Source: Lantana camara (taxonomy: Eukaryota; Streptophyta; Magnoliopsida; Lamiales; Verbenaceae). From it: a stretch of DNA of 64,000 bases. Position 1 is the first letter of the stretch, and the number at the start of each line of letters is the position of its first letter. The position numbers and the translations under genes are program-made. The DNA lies in assembly GCA_037501455.1 (NCBI GenBank), contig CM074858.1:38871001-38935000 (forward strand), written 5' to 3'. The notes below the pieces were generated by a model. That model worked only from the letters and a program-made list of their open reading frames with translations. It was not told where the DNA came from and searched no databases. This document shows, one piece after another, positions 21,412 through 34,100 of the stretch.

Positions 21412-22619
21412 CGAACCTGCAAAAACTAAAACAAAAGACGGGGAGGGGTCAGTCTCTAAAAGACTGAGTGAGAAAAGGGCATATGTAATATAGACACAAG
21501 TTTCAAGCAAGCCATGATCGCCGAATATAGTTTTATCATACAGTTCCCAAACGGGTAAGAAAGAGTTTAGCAATATTCGGGATTACGACATTCGGATTAA
21601 AGTTAATTGAAATTTCAGGTATGCAGTGGCCCGGCGAGTGAGGGCAAGGATCTCCAACCATATCTCCTGATAGTGTACAATCAATTGATTTGAATTTAAT
21701 AGTTATCAGGCATCAGTTATTACAGTGCAATCAGGAACAAGCAAGCAATCCTTTTTCCTCCAAAGTGATGGACGGGTTTGAAAGACCCGAACCATCCAGG
21801 ACAGGACGAGCATCAGGCACATGAATCCTATGCTCGGGACTCCCATCTCCCACCAACCTCCTGGAGGAGTCAGGGTACATCCCACAGGACGGAATCCACG
21901 TAAGAGCTAGCCGTCGGCCCTTGCCTTCCTGGTTTACTCATTACGCGAACCCCAGGGCCCCAAGAACAGTGCAAGACAGGACTCGCCAAAACAGGACAGG
22001 TTCATGAAAGCATTTTCAGGAGTTGGAAAAGGGTTTATTTTGTACATGAAAACATTTACTCGTTTTGGAAATCAATACTAGGTATAATATACTTGGCTAA
22101 AATTAGCATATAAGGGTGGTAGGGCAATAATAGCTAGAACGAAAACCTCACCTTATAAGTTCCACAAAAGATGAGAGTGTGTGCACCCTACGCGACCTGA
22201 TCCTGCTCAACTGGGGAATCACCTGTGCAAACAGGACATGACACGTGAACTTGGACTCGACCATGAACCAGTTACGACGCACGGCGTGAAAATAAAGGTA
22301 ATGATGTATGTATGTAGGCAATGGTATGATATCCTGTTATACTTGTGCTTGAAGTATATGATCATGGGTAAAACGGGTGATTAAACATCGATCGATGCCC
22401 TACGGTGGCACATACAACATTTTACATCATAAAGTATTCAAATATATCATATTTGTAGTGTTAAATCAATGTAATTTAGTTAGCAACTAGGTGTGAGAAA
22501 GGTTATGCAAGTTTCATAATATTACACTTACACCCCCATAGGTTAAAGGAATTAACAAGACTTACAAATCAGAATAAATCGAAGCGAACAGGACTAATTT
22601 CCAATATTTATACATCATA

Positions 22620-22624
22620 CAACA
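22620..22624. repeat. Target-site duplication of C, left copy (CAACA)
   Basis: CAACA lies directly before C's LTR start and is repeated exactly at 34949-34953, after C's far end. A five-base duplication is standard for Ty3/gypsy integrases. Confidence 0.9.
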
Positions 22625-22741
22625 TGTAGCACCCGAGCGTGAGGTACCACATCCCCCGCACCGGGACCCGACCCGTATATGAAATGGAAGTCCATACACG
22701 TGCCAAATCCACGGCGAACGGGGACACAACACACACGCTAT

Positions 22742-23031
22742 GCTAGGCGGGACTAACCCTTAAACCAATCAACTCAAGAATCATAAAATAAGAGTTAAAA
22801 TAATACTCGGAAGCAAGAATAACATAGCATATATACAGTGAGCCACCAAGCTCCAAAAATAGATATACAAGAGCATTCCATTATTCAACGGCTCTCATGG
22901 CCTACAAAAATCATAACGCTCCAAGAAATACTAAGATCAAATACAGAAGTAATGAGAGTATGAACATATGAGACTGAAAAGAAGTGCTAAACATAAATGC
23001 AAGACCTAGACGACTTGTATTCTCGCCTAGC
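22742..23031 (-). repeat. Long-range stem in LTR C
   Basis: GCTAGGCGGG at 22742-22751 pairs with CTCGCCTAGC at 23022-23031 apart from one mismatch. The other C LTR has GCTAGGCGGG (31316-31325) and CCTGCCTAGC (31596-31605). Both are CpG sites, so decay by methylation is a likely cause of the mismatches. Confidence 0.5.
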
Positions 23032-23041
23032 ACTCCTATAC

Positions 23042-25370
23042 CTGCACAAAACAACTGAAAACAACCGGGTTCAGTCTAAAAGAGACTGGTGGGTATAAAA
23101 CCGGGGCATAAAATATATAATATCTCATAAATTAAACACATACATGCAAGCCCTAATCCCGTGTGAAGTTTGATAAGACTTTCCCAAATGGTTAAAACAA
23201 AAGAAAACATCAACCGGATTACGACGTTCATATTCATTCATAATTGTTCATAAATGTTCATAAGGGTTTATGGCCCGGCGAGTGGGCGTGCACAATCTCC
23301 AACCTACTCCTCGTGTAATCATAATTAATTATTCAATCATTCATTATCATACATAAATCTTTTGTGCTCATAAATACATTATCATAATCATTCATATACA
23401 CCTTCTTCCTCCGGGTGGTGGACGGGCTTGCAAGACCCGGCCACCGGTTCATACATAGGCCAATGGGGGTACATGAATCCCCCAAGGGCACTCAGCTCCC
23501 ATTCCTCGCTAAAACTCCTAGCGAGGGCCGGTATCACCGTAGTTTGGTTGGAACTAGTATATGGGATCCCCGTCAGCCCTTGCTTCCTCGGTTAGCCACA
23601 TATACTAAGTCCCGGGGCCCGTGCAATCATAAATCCTAAATATCTCGCCAAACATATGGTAGGGTTCATAAATAAAAAGGGGGTCATACGTTTGAAATTA
23701 TTTACCCGAAATGACTCGATATATATATAAATATACGATTTTAGCTTAAAACTTTGCACATAAGGAATATATATATGTTGTTTTAACTAATAGAAGAAAA
23801 CCCACCTTTACCAAAGCAAAAGAAAGGTACAAGCGTCTCAAGGCTCGCCCTCGTCTCCGACCAAACCCGAATCTGTGCAAAAGAAAAGGTATGAGACTCA
23901 ATGACCACATATGACGCTCGGCAATGAAGTGAATATGACGTGAATGCATAAATGATCATGTTATATCATAAAAATGTTCATATGCACTATTAAGAAATTT
24001 AAAACATATAATCATTCATTCGTTCATATATTTCATTCAATTTCATAAGTTCATAAATTCATAATTTCATAAATTCATATCATTCATAATATTGGTAAAT
24101 TCATAAATTCATAATTCATAATGCATATCAATTAATCTAAAATCCATTTAATAAGCATAACATATAATATTCATATTCACATTTAGGAGTAAAATAAATA
24201 AAACGTTCAATCAATAGTCGGTAATTAAATACGCGAAATGGAAATCAATTAATTTCAAAAATTGAATTAAATCAAATAATATTTAAAATATATAATAAAT
24301 ATATATAATATATAATATATAATATATAAATATATATATAAACTCACACATGCATGCACGTATATACACAAACACAATTACATAATATATATATATACAC
24401 GTACACACTAATACCCACCCATGCATGCATCTATAAAGACTACATGCATATTATATATACTATATATTATACACATGCAACACTCACAGAATCAAACAGC
24501 CATGCATGCACACAACACACACAGCACAAAACACAACCATGCATATTCATACAGCAGCAGCAGCAGACCAAGGCACGCAGCAAGACAGTCCAAGGAAAAC
24601 GGGGTGACACCCCCGTGTCACCCTCCAAACCTAGACCGAGACACCCCCGTGTCTCGGTACAACAACTCCAGGCCATTTTTACACCCCCGTTCCTCGCTGG
24701 AATGAGTAGAAATGACACGCCCGTGCCACGAACCAGAAACAGCTCTGGTTTTACAGCAACAGACGCAGAAATAGGGCAGCTAATCCAGCAAGAAAAACAA
24801 GCAACAAAGTCAGCTTAACAAGGTATAAAAGAGCTGCAAGAACTGAGATAAAACACATGCTACAAGGCCAAGAAATTAACAGCAAAAGCATGAAGGAATC
24901 TCAGCAAATTTTTGACAGCAACTCAGCGTGAAAAAAAAACAGGGCAAGCTGCGGGAAAAACAGGGCAGGAACGATTCACTCCTTCTCCATCTATTCATCT
25001 CAATTAAGGCCATCAAATGTGCAGCAAAACAACATGAATTCAACAAGTAAATCAGTCCCAAACAAGCTCAAACAAGACAGCAACCGTACGTGACCTTCAT
25101 GCGAAATTTTCTCAAAGATGTCATAAATGATATCTCATAAATATCTCAACCACCATGAAATCAATGACCATAAATGATATGAGGGTGTCAAAAAAATCAA
25201 TCTCAAGCTTGGAATCAATCAAAATCATTGAGAATCGAAGGAGATCAAGAAATTGGCCAAAATCTCTTATTTTCGAAAAAATGCCCAGAAATGATGAAAC
25301 CATGCTCAAATTCATGAATGAAAGGCTGGAAATGATCAGAAATGAACATGTAATACAACCCTAAACTTAC
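23042..25370 (-). other. Predicted intron in C 3' LTR
   Basis: On the minus strand the donor reads CAACAAG|GTAAGTTTAG (GT at 25370-25369), a near-perfect plant donor. The acceptor reads TTGTTTTGTGCAG|GTATAG near 23042. The hairpin CAGTCTAAAAGAGACTG (plus strand, 23072-23088) lies just before the acceptor. The other LTR keeps both sites (donor at 33903). Confidence 0.5.
24602..24728. repeat. Inverted-repeat cluster in C LTR with CCCCCG core
   Basis: 24602-24623 has 8-base arms GGGTGACA/TGTCACCC around CCCCCG. 24636-24657 has 8-base arms CCGAGACA/TGTCTCGG around CCCCCG. 24680-24695 is a broken copy, and 24713-24728 has arms TGACA/TGCCA around CGCCCG. In the 5' LTR the second (33168-33189) and last (33245-33260) are kept, while the first is disrupted. 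Confidence 0.8.
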
Positions 25371-26105
25371 CTTGTTGATTGGTTGAAGTTTGGAGGAGAT
25401 TTGAGCTCCAAAATCTCCAAGGAATGAAGGGTTACGGGACTGGAATGAAGAGCAGTAGATTTGGCTGAGTTTTGGGGATTGTGTGAGGGTAATCTCGGTT
25501 AGGGCTTGATATGTCATGATAGGTGGTTGGGTTAGGGTTCTAAAGAATCAAACCATGGTTAATTTGGTTATGGTTTGGACATGATATGGTTGATTTTGTA
25601 CAACAAGGTCAAATTGGTCGCCGATTCGTTTTTCGGTTGAATTTCGGAGGTTCAAACGACTTAGGAAAAATGTAAGTCTAAGTTTACTAAACTTGAATTT
25701 TCGTTACGAGTTCAGCGGAGTTGACGGAACTCGAATCCGAGTTCCCGAGCTCAAGATATTAAATTCGGAAGCAAGGGTACGCTAAGTGCTCGTTAGCCCC
25801 CGATTTGGTTCCTCGATTCAAATTAAATTCGTTCACAAATCAAATGAATTCGAAAATGTATACCGAGCATAAAATCATGTTCATAACACATATTTACGAC
25901 ATACTACAAAATCGTGGCAATTTGATATCATTTCATATAAGAAAAATGCACAAAATGAGCAAACAAACTCAATCATGCAATTCATGCATATTTCATATAA
26001 TTTCCATGCATAAATTCAACAAAATCCATGCATAAATAATTCCCATACAGAATTCAAATAAATAAATAAATAAATTCTAATATTAAATAAATTAATTAAA
26101 GTCAC

Positions 26106-26106
<1 letters not shown>

Positions 26107-26152
<46 letters not shown>

Positions 26153-26340
26153 TAATTAATATGATTAAACATGATTAATTAACATAACATATAATTAGCA
26201 TAATCATTAAATTAATAATAAAATAATTAAACATATATATATATATATATATAATACGAAATATATATATACAAAATTAATAATATTAAAATAAAATAAT
26301 ATAATATAATATAATAAAATAATAACAATTATAATAAAAT
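26107..26340. repeat. AT microsatellites and AT-rich block in C LTR
   Basis: (AT)n at about 26106-26144 and again near 26234-26252, with TATAATA-type repeats to 26340. The matching stretch in the other LTR (34642-34840) is shorter, as expected from repeat slippage. Confidence 0.8.
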
Positions 26341-26429
26341 TAAATATAAAACACGTAAAAACAATTAATTCGCGCAATTTGGTAAACACATACGTCATAC
26401 CTTTACGTCCGAAAAGTCGGGGCATTACA

Positions 26430-26446
26430 ATCTCTCCCCCTTAAAA
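26430..26446 (-). other. Polypurine tract of element C
   Basis: On the minus strand TTTTAAGGGGGAGAGAT lies directly before the 3' LTR start TGTAATGCC. It is almost the same as H's tract. Confidence 0.85.
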
Positions 26447-26465
26447 GAATCCGTCCTCGGATTCA

Positions 26466-27083
26466 TTACTCGCTCGGAAACAATTCGGGGTGAAACCTTT
26501 TCATCTTATCCTCCGTCTCACACGTAGCCTCTTCGGTTTTATCACTTCTCCAAAGAACCTTGACTAGTGGAATACGCCGATTTCGGAGTTCCTGAAACTT
26601 TCGATCCAATATCCTAATCGGCTTCTGAACGAAGGTGAGATCCGGTTCTAATTCCACTTCTTCAACCGGTAGAACCTCGGACTCATCTCGATAATACTTT
26701 CGGAGCTGCGAAACATGAAACACGTTATGAATTCCAGTCAAACTCGGAGGCAAGTCCAGTCGATAGGCCGTATCCCCAATCTTCTCCAAAATCTCATACG
26801 GTCCCATATACTGAGGGTTTAATTTTCCTCCCCGTCCAATCCTTGAGAACCCTTTTCGTGGGGAAGCCTTTAAGAAAACCCTATCTCCAATCTCAAACTC
26901 CAAATTCTTTCTCCGAATATCTGCATAACTCTTTTGTCGATCCTGAGTGGCCTTCATCAGTTGTCTAATTATCTGGACCTTATCAATAGCCTCTTGTGCA
27001 GCCTTAGAGGGTTTTTCCTTCTTTTCCCCTCTTTTAATCCCTTCTTGCTTGGTCCAATTCCATTCCTCCAAGTCAAAGAACAA
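26466..27083 (-). pseudogene. INT-CHD: Element C integrase C-terminus with chromodomain
   Basis: 205 residues on the minus strand. First comes an integrase C-terminal part (RQKSYADIRRKNLEFEIGDR, VFLKASPRKGFSRIGRGGKL, NPQYMGPYEILEKIGDTAYR), then LPPSLTGIHNVFHVSQLRKY. The last 50 residues form a chromodomain-like tail (RKFQELRNRRIPLVKVLWRS, CETEDKMKRFHPELF), which places C among the chromoviruses. This domain is thought to direct integration to marked chromatin. It is in the same frame as the integrase core but separated by a stop near 27084-27089. Confidence 0.85.
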
Positions 27084-27089
27084 CGGTGA

Positions 27090-27548
27090 TCAACATTTAT
27101 GTCCATAAAGAGCTTCATAAGGGGCCATTTCAATCGAGGCTTGATAGTTATTGTTGTAAGCAAACTCGATTAACGGCAACTGTTCATTCCACGAGCTTTG
27201 AAAGTCCAATGCACATGCTCTCAACAAATCCTCCAGATACTTAATTAACCTTTCTGATTGTCCGTCGGTCTGAGGATGGAAAGTTGTGCTGAAATGAAGC
27301 CTTATTCCCAAACACTTCTGTAATTCTTGCCATAACCTTGAAGTAAATCTGGGATCCCGATCCGAGACAATACTAACAGGTACACCATGAAGCCTGACAA
27401 TCTCATCATTGTATCTCTTGGCCAACTTACTCACTCTATCGGACATTCTGATAGCAAGAAAATGAGCTGATCTTGTCAACCTGTCCACAATAACCCAAAT
27501 TCCATCGAAACCTCCTCTCACTTTTGGTAATCCCGAAACAAAATCCAT
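27090..27548 (-). pseudogene. INT: Element C integrase catalytic core
   Basis: 152 residues: MDFVSGLPKVRGGFDGIWVI holds the first catalytic Asp, IVSDRDPRFTSRLWQELQ the second, and FHPQTDGQSERLIKYLED the Glu. AYNNNYQASIEMAPYEALYG completes the core. All three acidic residues are present. Stops at about 27549-27554 and 27084-27089 separate it from pol on either side, in an otherwise common frame. Confidence 0.9.
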
Positions 27549-27554
27549 AGTTAT

Positions 27555-29600
27555 TTATTCCCATTTCCATTCCGGGATAGGTAATGGTTGAAGTAGCCCC
27601 GATGGCTTTTGATGTTCTGCCTTTACCACTTGACAAGTCATACAGTGTTTCACGAAGTTGATAACATCCCGTTTCAATCCATTCCACCAATAGAATTGCT
27701 TAAGATCCTTATACATTTTGTTCCCTCCGGGATGTATCGAATACCCTGACCGATGGGCTTCCTCAAGAATAATCCTTTTTAACTCTTCCGGGACAACAAC
27801 TCTATTCTTGAATCTTAGAAGTCCCGTATCATCAAACCCAAACGGACACTCTGAATCAGCTCGAGCTTTCTCAGCTAATTTCTGAACCTCGGGATCAATC
27901 CTCTGAGCATCAAATAATCTCTGTTTAAGATCGGGTTGAACCGTAATATTCCGAATACCAGCCCTCAGCTTGAACAACTCATTCTCATCTCCAATTTCCA
28001 CTTTCACATTGGACACACTAGTTTTCCTACTAAGTGCATCCGCGACCAAATTGGCTTTGCCGGGATGGTATCGGATTGTACACTCATAATCCGCCAAAAG
28101 TTCCATCCAATGCCGTTGTCTCTTGTTCAATTCCTTTTGTGAGAATAAGTATTGGAGACTCTTGTGATCGGAGAAGACCTCGAATGAAATTCCATAAAGA
28201 TAGTGTCTCCACTTACCCAAAGCAAAGATCACTGCCGCTAATTCCAAATCATGAGTAGGGTAGTTCTGTTCATGCTCTTTCAATTTCCTTGAGGCATAGG
28301 CGATTACTCTTCCATTCTGCATCAACACACATCCCAAACCTTCCTTTGAGGCGTCCGTATAAACTGTATAACCTTCTGTACCTTCGGGAAGTGCTAATAC
28401 AGGAGCGGTGGTCAACTTCTCCTTTAAAAGTTGAAAGCTAGCCTCACATGCCTCGTCCCACTCAAACTTAACCGCTTTCTTAGTCAATCGGGTTAAAGGA
28501 GCCGCAATCTTCGAAAAATCCTGAACGAATCTCCGATAGTAGCCTGCCAAACCCAAGAAACTCCTTACTTCTGAAGCATTTTTCGGGCTTTGCCATTGAA
28601 TAACCGTCTCAATCTTAGAAGGGTCTACTTCCAAACCTTTCCTTGAAATAATATGGCCCAAAAATGCTACCTGATCAATCCAGAACTCGCATTTGCTAAA
28701 CTTAGCATACAACCGATGTTCCCTTAAGGTTTCCAACACAATCCTGAGGTGCCTAGCATGATCCTCCGGAGTTCTCGAATAAACCAAGATGTCATCGATG
28801 AAGATTACCACAAACTTATCCAAATAGGGCCGGAAAATTCGATGCATCATATCCATAAAAGCAGCCGGAGCATTAGTCAATCCAAAAGGCATCACTACGA
28901 ACTCGTAGTGTCCATACCGGGTGTTAAATCCCGTCTTCGGAATGTCCTCTTCCCGGATCTTCAATTGATAGTATCCTTGTCTCAAGTCCAATTTTGAGTA
29001 AATCCCCGAACCTTGTAACATGTCAAATAAATCCTTAATATGGGGCAAAGGATACTTATTCCTTACGGTCATTCGATTAAGCTCCCGGTAATCTATACAC
29101 ATTCTTAAGGTTCCATCCTTTTTCTTAACAAAGAGAACCGGAGCACCCCAATGTGACGAACTTGGCCGTATATATCCAACTTTGAGCAATTCCTCCAATT
29201 GAATCTTTAACTCTTTCAACTCGGCCGGTGCCATCCGATACGGAGTCTTAGAATACGGTGTGGATCCTGGATGTAAGTCAATAACAAATTCGATCTCACG
29301 GTCTGGTGGTAAAGAACTCAAGTTCTCCGGAAACACATCGGAGAAATCCTTAACGACCGCGGTATCCTCCAACTTAACTTGATCTTTCGGCCTATTAAGA
29401 AGGTAAGCAATAAATCCCGTTGCTCCTTCTCTCATCAACTTGTGAGCTTCCATATAAGACAAGAGAGATACCGTTCTTGATCCACTACCAATCACCAATT
29501 CTTTCACCAAAATCACCTTCTTCGCAAAACAATCAACATTGGCCCGATGCCTGGACAACCAGTCCATACCCAAGATAACTCCATACCTCTTCATAGGCAT
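27555..29600 (-). pseudogene. pol: Element C protease end, RT, RNase H and integrase zinc finger
   Basis: An uninterrupted 681-residue minus-strand frame. The protease end is at residues 1-15 ([18 protein letters not shown]). RT includes [60 protein letters not shown] and the catalytic FIDD ([16 protein letters not shown]). RNase H has [13 protein letters not shown] and ends ADALSRK. The integrase HHCC finger has [14 protein letters not shown] and HCMTCQ. It ends at a stop after EWKWE, just before the integrase core. All catalytic residues I looked for are present, so it is among the best preserved coding stretches here. Confidence 0.95.
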
Positions 29601-29605
29601 AACAA

Positions 29606-30088
29606 TTAAATCAGCAAGATATCTTTCCCTTCAATCAGAACTGAACACTCCCGAACCAACTGATCTGTCTGAAGACTCCCACCAAGTGGCGAACTCACCA
29701 AATAACAAGAAGAAAGACAGATAACAGGCAAGCACGGAGTGGCAACTATATCACAAGAAATAAAGGAATGCGTGGCACCCGGATCAAAGAGTGCATGTAT
29801 GCTCATGTTATGTATGCATAGGGTACCTTCTACCAGAGCTGTGGAATCAATCTCTGCATCTTGCTCTTCACCTTCGAGGGCGTAAGCACGAGCCTGAATC
29901 ATTGGCCTCTGAACTCCTTTCTGAAATCCGGGGTTCTTGTAGGGACATATCTCCGCCATATGGTCGCTTTTTCCGCATATGAGGCACAAATTCAACCTTC
30001 TCCGACAATTATTATAGGTATGGGTCGGTCCCCCGCAATGAGTACATGGAGGTACATCCGGGCGCGAATTTGTAGGTGACGGTTCCAT
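29606..30088 (-). pseudogene. Element C zinc knuckles and protease active site
   Basis: 160 residues: two CCHC-like knuckles, CTHCGGPTHTYNNC and CLICGKSDHMAEIC, then the retropepsin motif [14 protein letters not shown]. Asp-Pro-Gly in place of Asp-Ser/Thr-Gly is common in this lineage. The frame differs from the following pol frame, so a shift near 29600-29630 breaks gag-pro-pol. Confidence 0.85.
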
Positions 30089-30103
30089 AGGCAGAGCCTT
30101 TGG

Positions 30104-30553
30104 TCAAGTCGGTGCGGCCTGAGAACATGGTCCTCCAAACCTAGGCTTCTTAAATGGACCCTTAGGAGGTGGACTAGCTTGAATCATTGGCCTCTTTCCC
30201 GAATTCGATCCGGAACCTCTTCCCATTGGAGCTCTAAACATCGGATCCTTCTTCTTGAATTCCTCCCCTTGAACCAAAGCCCTTTGCACGGTGTCGGCAA
30301 ATGACTCGAAATTGTGCCCCGCTTGACCGTGTCTCAAGTCCTGTCTCAATCCCGCTATGAATTTCCTTGCTTTCCTCTTCTCATCCCGGGTGACATGAGG
30401 AGCATATTTCCCAAGTCTATTGAATACGGCGAGGTATTGAGTTACCGTACGAGCACCTTGCTTTAATTCCATAAACTCTTGCTCCTTCCTTTCCCTTACC
30501 ACTTCCGGTACAAAGCATTCCCGGAATTCTCTCTTGAAAACCTCCCAAGTCAC
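30104..30553 (-). pseudogene. gag: Element C gag, C-terminal half
   Basis: 149 residues: MTWEVFKREFRECFVPEVVR, ERKEQEFMELKQGARTVTQY, LAVFNRLGKYAPHV, then a basic Pro/Gly-rich tail before the knuckles. It is in frame with the knuckle segment, which follows after one stop at about 30101-30103. Confidence 0.8.
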
Positions 30554-30681
30554 TTCCTCTTCATCGACCTCAAGTTTCTCTCTTGTTCGTTCCCACCATT
30601 CATACGCATCTCCATCAAGTTGGAATATAGCAAATTGAGCCTTCTCTTGCGTACTAAACTGTCGGACCCCAAATATCCTCT

Positions 30682-30993
30682 CTAATTTAATAAACCAACC
30701 CTCCGAGACCGCATCGTCAATAGAACCAGAAAATCGAGGGGGTTGTAGCTCAAAAACACCCCATGAGGATCTCTATTGTTATTATGATTTGGTGGAGGAG
30801 CTTCTTGTTCTGCTTGTTGTGGTGGGGGAGCTTGAGCCCTCCGATGCTCTACATAATTGAAAACCGCTTCCATGAAATTTCCCATGTCCACCGGTGGTGC
30901 TTGTGGTTGGGGTGGAGGCGTAGGAGATCGGTCATGATGACGACGGTGTCCGGGAGATCTCTCACGGTGTCTACGTGGCGGCATCCTGTTCAA
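30682..30993 (-). pseudogene. gag: Element C gag, N-terminal part
   Basis: 103 residues starting MNRMPPRRHRERSPGHRRHH, rich in Arg, His and Pro, with FMEAVFNYVEHRRAQAPPPQ. The gag core sequence between 30554 and 30700 is in another frame (WWERTREKLEVDEEEVTW region), so one indel lies near 30690-30750. The start is chosen because no upstream in-frame codons fit and the basic start is typical for the family. Confidence 0.7.
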
Positions 30994-31178
30994 GAAATAC
31001 TGAAATGCATACTATTTTTAGTCCATGCATGCAAGTGCAATTAATTCGATCAAAATTCAAGATTTAAAGCACACAAGCACACAAACAATGCATATGCAAC
31101 ACATTGACAAGTTGTTCCTAAAGCCGAACGACTTAACTGACTCAACACGACACTAGAGCCCGGGTTTTGCAACCCTAA
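30994..31178 (-). other. Element C leader between PBS and gag
   Basis: 185 bases of untranslated leader on the minus strand. No gene is seen. Confidence 0.6.
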
Positions 31179-31190
31179 GCTCTGATACCA
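31179..31190 (-). other. Primer binding site of element C
   Basis: On the minus strand TGGTATCAGAGC follows the 5' LTR end by eight bases, complementary to initiator methionine tRNA, as in B. Confidence 0.9.
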
Positions 31191-31198
31191 CATAAGGA

Positions 31199-34100
31199 TG
31201 TAGCACCCGAGCGTGAGGTACCACATCCCCCGTACCAGGACCCGACCCGTATATGAAATGGAAGTCCATACACGTGCCAAATCCACGGCGAACGGGGACA
31301 CAACACACACGCTATGCTAGGCGGGACTAACCCTTAAACCAATCAACTCAAGAATTATAAAATCAGAGTTAAAATAATACGCGGAAGCAAGAATAACATA
31401 GCATATATACAGTGAGCCACCAAGCTCCAAAAATAGATATACAAGAGCATTCCATTATTCAACGGCGCTCATGGCCTACAAAAATCATAACGCTCCAAGA
31501 AATACTAAGATCAAATACAGAAGTAATGAGAGTATGAACATATGAGACTGAAAAGAAGTGCTAAACATAAATGCAAGACCTAGACGACTTGTATTCCTGC
31601 CTAGCACTTCTATACCTGCACAAAACAACTGAAAACAACCGGGTTCAGTCAAAAAGAGACTGGTGGGTATAAAAACGGGGCGTAAAATATATAATATCTC
31701 ATAAATTAAACACACACATGCAAGCCCTAATCCCGTGTGAAGTTTGATAAGACTTTCCCAAGTGGTTAAAACAAAAGAAAACATCAACGGGATTACGACG
31801 TTCATATTCATTCATAATTGTTCATAAATGTTCATAAGGGTTTATGGCCCGGCGAGTGGGCGTGCACAATCTCCAACCTACTCCTCGTGTAATCATAATT
31901 AATTATTCAATCATTCATTATCATACATAAATCTTTTATGCTCATAAATACATGATCATAATCATTCATATACACCTTCTTCCTCCGGGTGGTGGACGGG
32001 CTTGCAAGACCCGGCCACCGGTTCATACATAGGCCAATGGGGGTACATGAATCCCCCAAGGGCACTCAGCTCCCATTCCTCGCTAAAACTCCTAGCGAGG
32101 GCCGGTATCACCGTAGTTTGGTTGGAACTAGTATATGGGATCCCCGTCAGCCCTTGCTTCCTCGGTTAGCCACATATACTAAGTCCCGGGGCCCGTGCAA
32201 TCATAAATCATAAATATCTCGCCAAACATATGGTAGGGTTCATAAATAAAAAGGGGGTCATACGTTTGAAATTATTTACCCGAAATGACTCGATATATAT
32301 ATAAATATACGATTTTGGCTTAAAACTTTGCACATAAGGAATATATATATGGTTGTTTTAACTAATAGAAGAAAACCCACCTTTACCAAAGCAAAAGAAA
32401 GGTACAAGCGTCTCAAGGCTTGCCCTCGTCTCCGACCAAACCCGAATCTGTGCAAAAGAAAAGGTATGAGACTCAATGACCACATATGACGCTCGGCAAT
32501 GAAGTGAATATGACGTGAATGCATAAATGATCATGTTATATCATAAAAATGTTCATGTGCACTATTAAGAAATTTAAAACATATAATCATTCATTCGTTC
32601 ATATATTTCATTCAATTTCAGAAGTTCATAAATTCATAATTTCATAAATTCATATCATTCATAATATTGATAAATTCATAAATTCATAATTCATAATGCA
32701 TATCAATTAATCTAAAATCCATTTAATAAGCATAACATATAATATTCATATTCACATTTAGGAGTAAAATAAATAAAACGTTCAATCAATAGTCGGTAAT
32801 TAAATACGTGAAATGGAAATCAATTAATTTCCAAAATTGAATTAAATCAAATAATATTTAAAATATATAATAAATATATATAATATATAATATATAATAT
32901 ATAAATATATATATAAACTCACACATGCATGCACGTATATACACAAACACAATTACATAATATATATATGTACACGTACATGCATATTATATATACTATA
33001 TATTATACACATGCAACACTCACACAATCAAACAGCCATGCATGCACACAACACACACAGCACCAAACACAACCATGCATATTCATACAGCAGCAGCAGC
33101 AGCAGCAGACCAAGGCACGCAGCAAGATAGTCCAAGGAAAACGGGGTGACACGGCTCCAAACCTAGACCGAGACACCCCCGTGTCTCGGTACAGCAACTC
33201 CAGGCCATTTTTGCACCCCCGTTCCTCACTGGAACGAGTAGAAATGACACGCCCGTGCCATGAACCAGAAACAGCTCTGGTTTTACAGCAACAGACGCAG
33301 AAACAGGGCAGCTAATCCAGCAAGAAAAACAAGCAACAAAGGCAGCTTAACAAGGTATAAAAGAGCTGCAAGAACTCAGACAAAACACATGCTACAAGGC
33401 CAAGAAATTAACAGCAAAAGCATGAAGGAATCTCAGCAAATTTTTGACAGCAACTCAGCGTGAAAAAAAAAACAGGGCAAGCTGCGGGAAAAATAGGGCA
33501 GGAACGATTCACTCCTTCTTCATCTATTCATCTCAGTTAAGGCCATCACATGTGCAGCAAAACAACATGAATTCAACAAGTGAATCAGTCCCAAACAAGC
33601 TCAAACAAGACAGCAACCGTACGTGACCTTCATGAGAAATTTTCTCAAAGATGTCATAAATGATATCTCATAAATATCTCAACCACCATGAAATCAATGA
33701 CCATAAATGATATTAGGGTGTCAAAACAATCAATCTCAAGCTTGGAATCAATCAAAATCATTGAGAATCGAAGGAGATCAAGAAATTGCCCAAAATCTCT
33801 TATTTTCGGAAAAATGCCCAGAAATGATGAAACCATGCTCAAATTCATGAATGAAAGGCTGGAAATGATCAGAAATGAACATGTAATACAACCCTAAACT
33901 TACCTTGTTGATTGGTTGAAGTTTGGAGGAGATTTGAGCTCCAAAATCTCCAAGGAATGAAGGGTTACGGGACTGGAATGAAGAGCAGTAGCTTTGGCTG
34001 AGTTTTGGGGATTGTGTGAGGGTAATCTCGGTTAGGGCTTGATATGTCATGATAGGTGGTTGGGTTAGGGTTCTAAAGAATCAAACCATGGTTAATTTGG

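Larger units (their letters stand above)
20986..22624 (-). repeat. Element B 5' LTR, part 1 (R/U5 side)
   Basis: On the plus strand it starts TGTAGCACCCCTGG next to the PBS. It runs to 22624, where C interrupts it, leaving CAACA. The second half resumes at 34954. It contains the predicted acceptor (21417), the hairpin CAGTCTCTAAAAGACTG (21450-21466), and arms GCTAGGCGGA (21109-21118) and TCCGCCTAGC (21402-21411), which are perfectly complementary. Confidence 0.8.
22625..26429 (-). repeat. 3' LTR of element C (3.8 kb)
   Basis: On the plus strand it reads TGTAGCACCCGAGCG... to ...GGGGCATTACA. On the element's strand it starts TGTAATGCCCCGACTTTTCGG and ends CGGGTGCTACA. It holds long AT stretches, CAG and AT microsatellites, the palindrome cluster at 24602-24728, a donor (25370), an acceptor (23042), a hairpin and the GCTAGGCG stem. 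The 74-codon frame repeated in both LTRs (23415 and 31989) is a shadow of a conserved GC-rich block, not a gene. Confidence 0.9.

Noticed and set aside
23415..23639. A 74-codon frame identical in both C LTRs (also at 31989-32213), looking like a conserved small protein.
   Set aside because: The two copies are LTR partners and therefore identical by descent. The frame lies antisense to the element in a GC-rich block, and G's version does not keep it open.
24354..24818. A 154-codon plus ORF in C's LTR with a poly-Gln run.
   Set aside because: It comes from CAG and CACA microsatellites; its counterpart in the other LTR (32929) is frameshifted, and it is antisense to the element.
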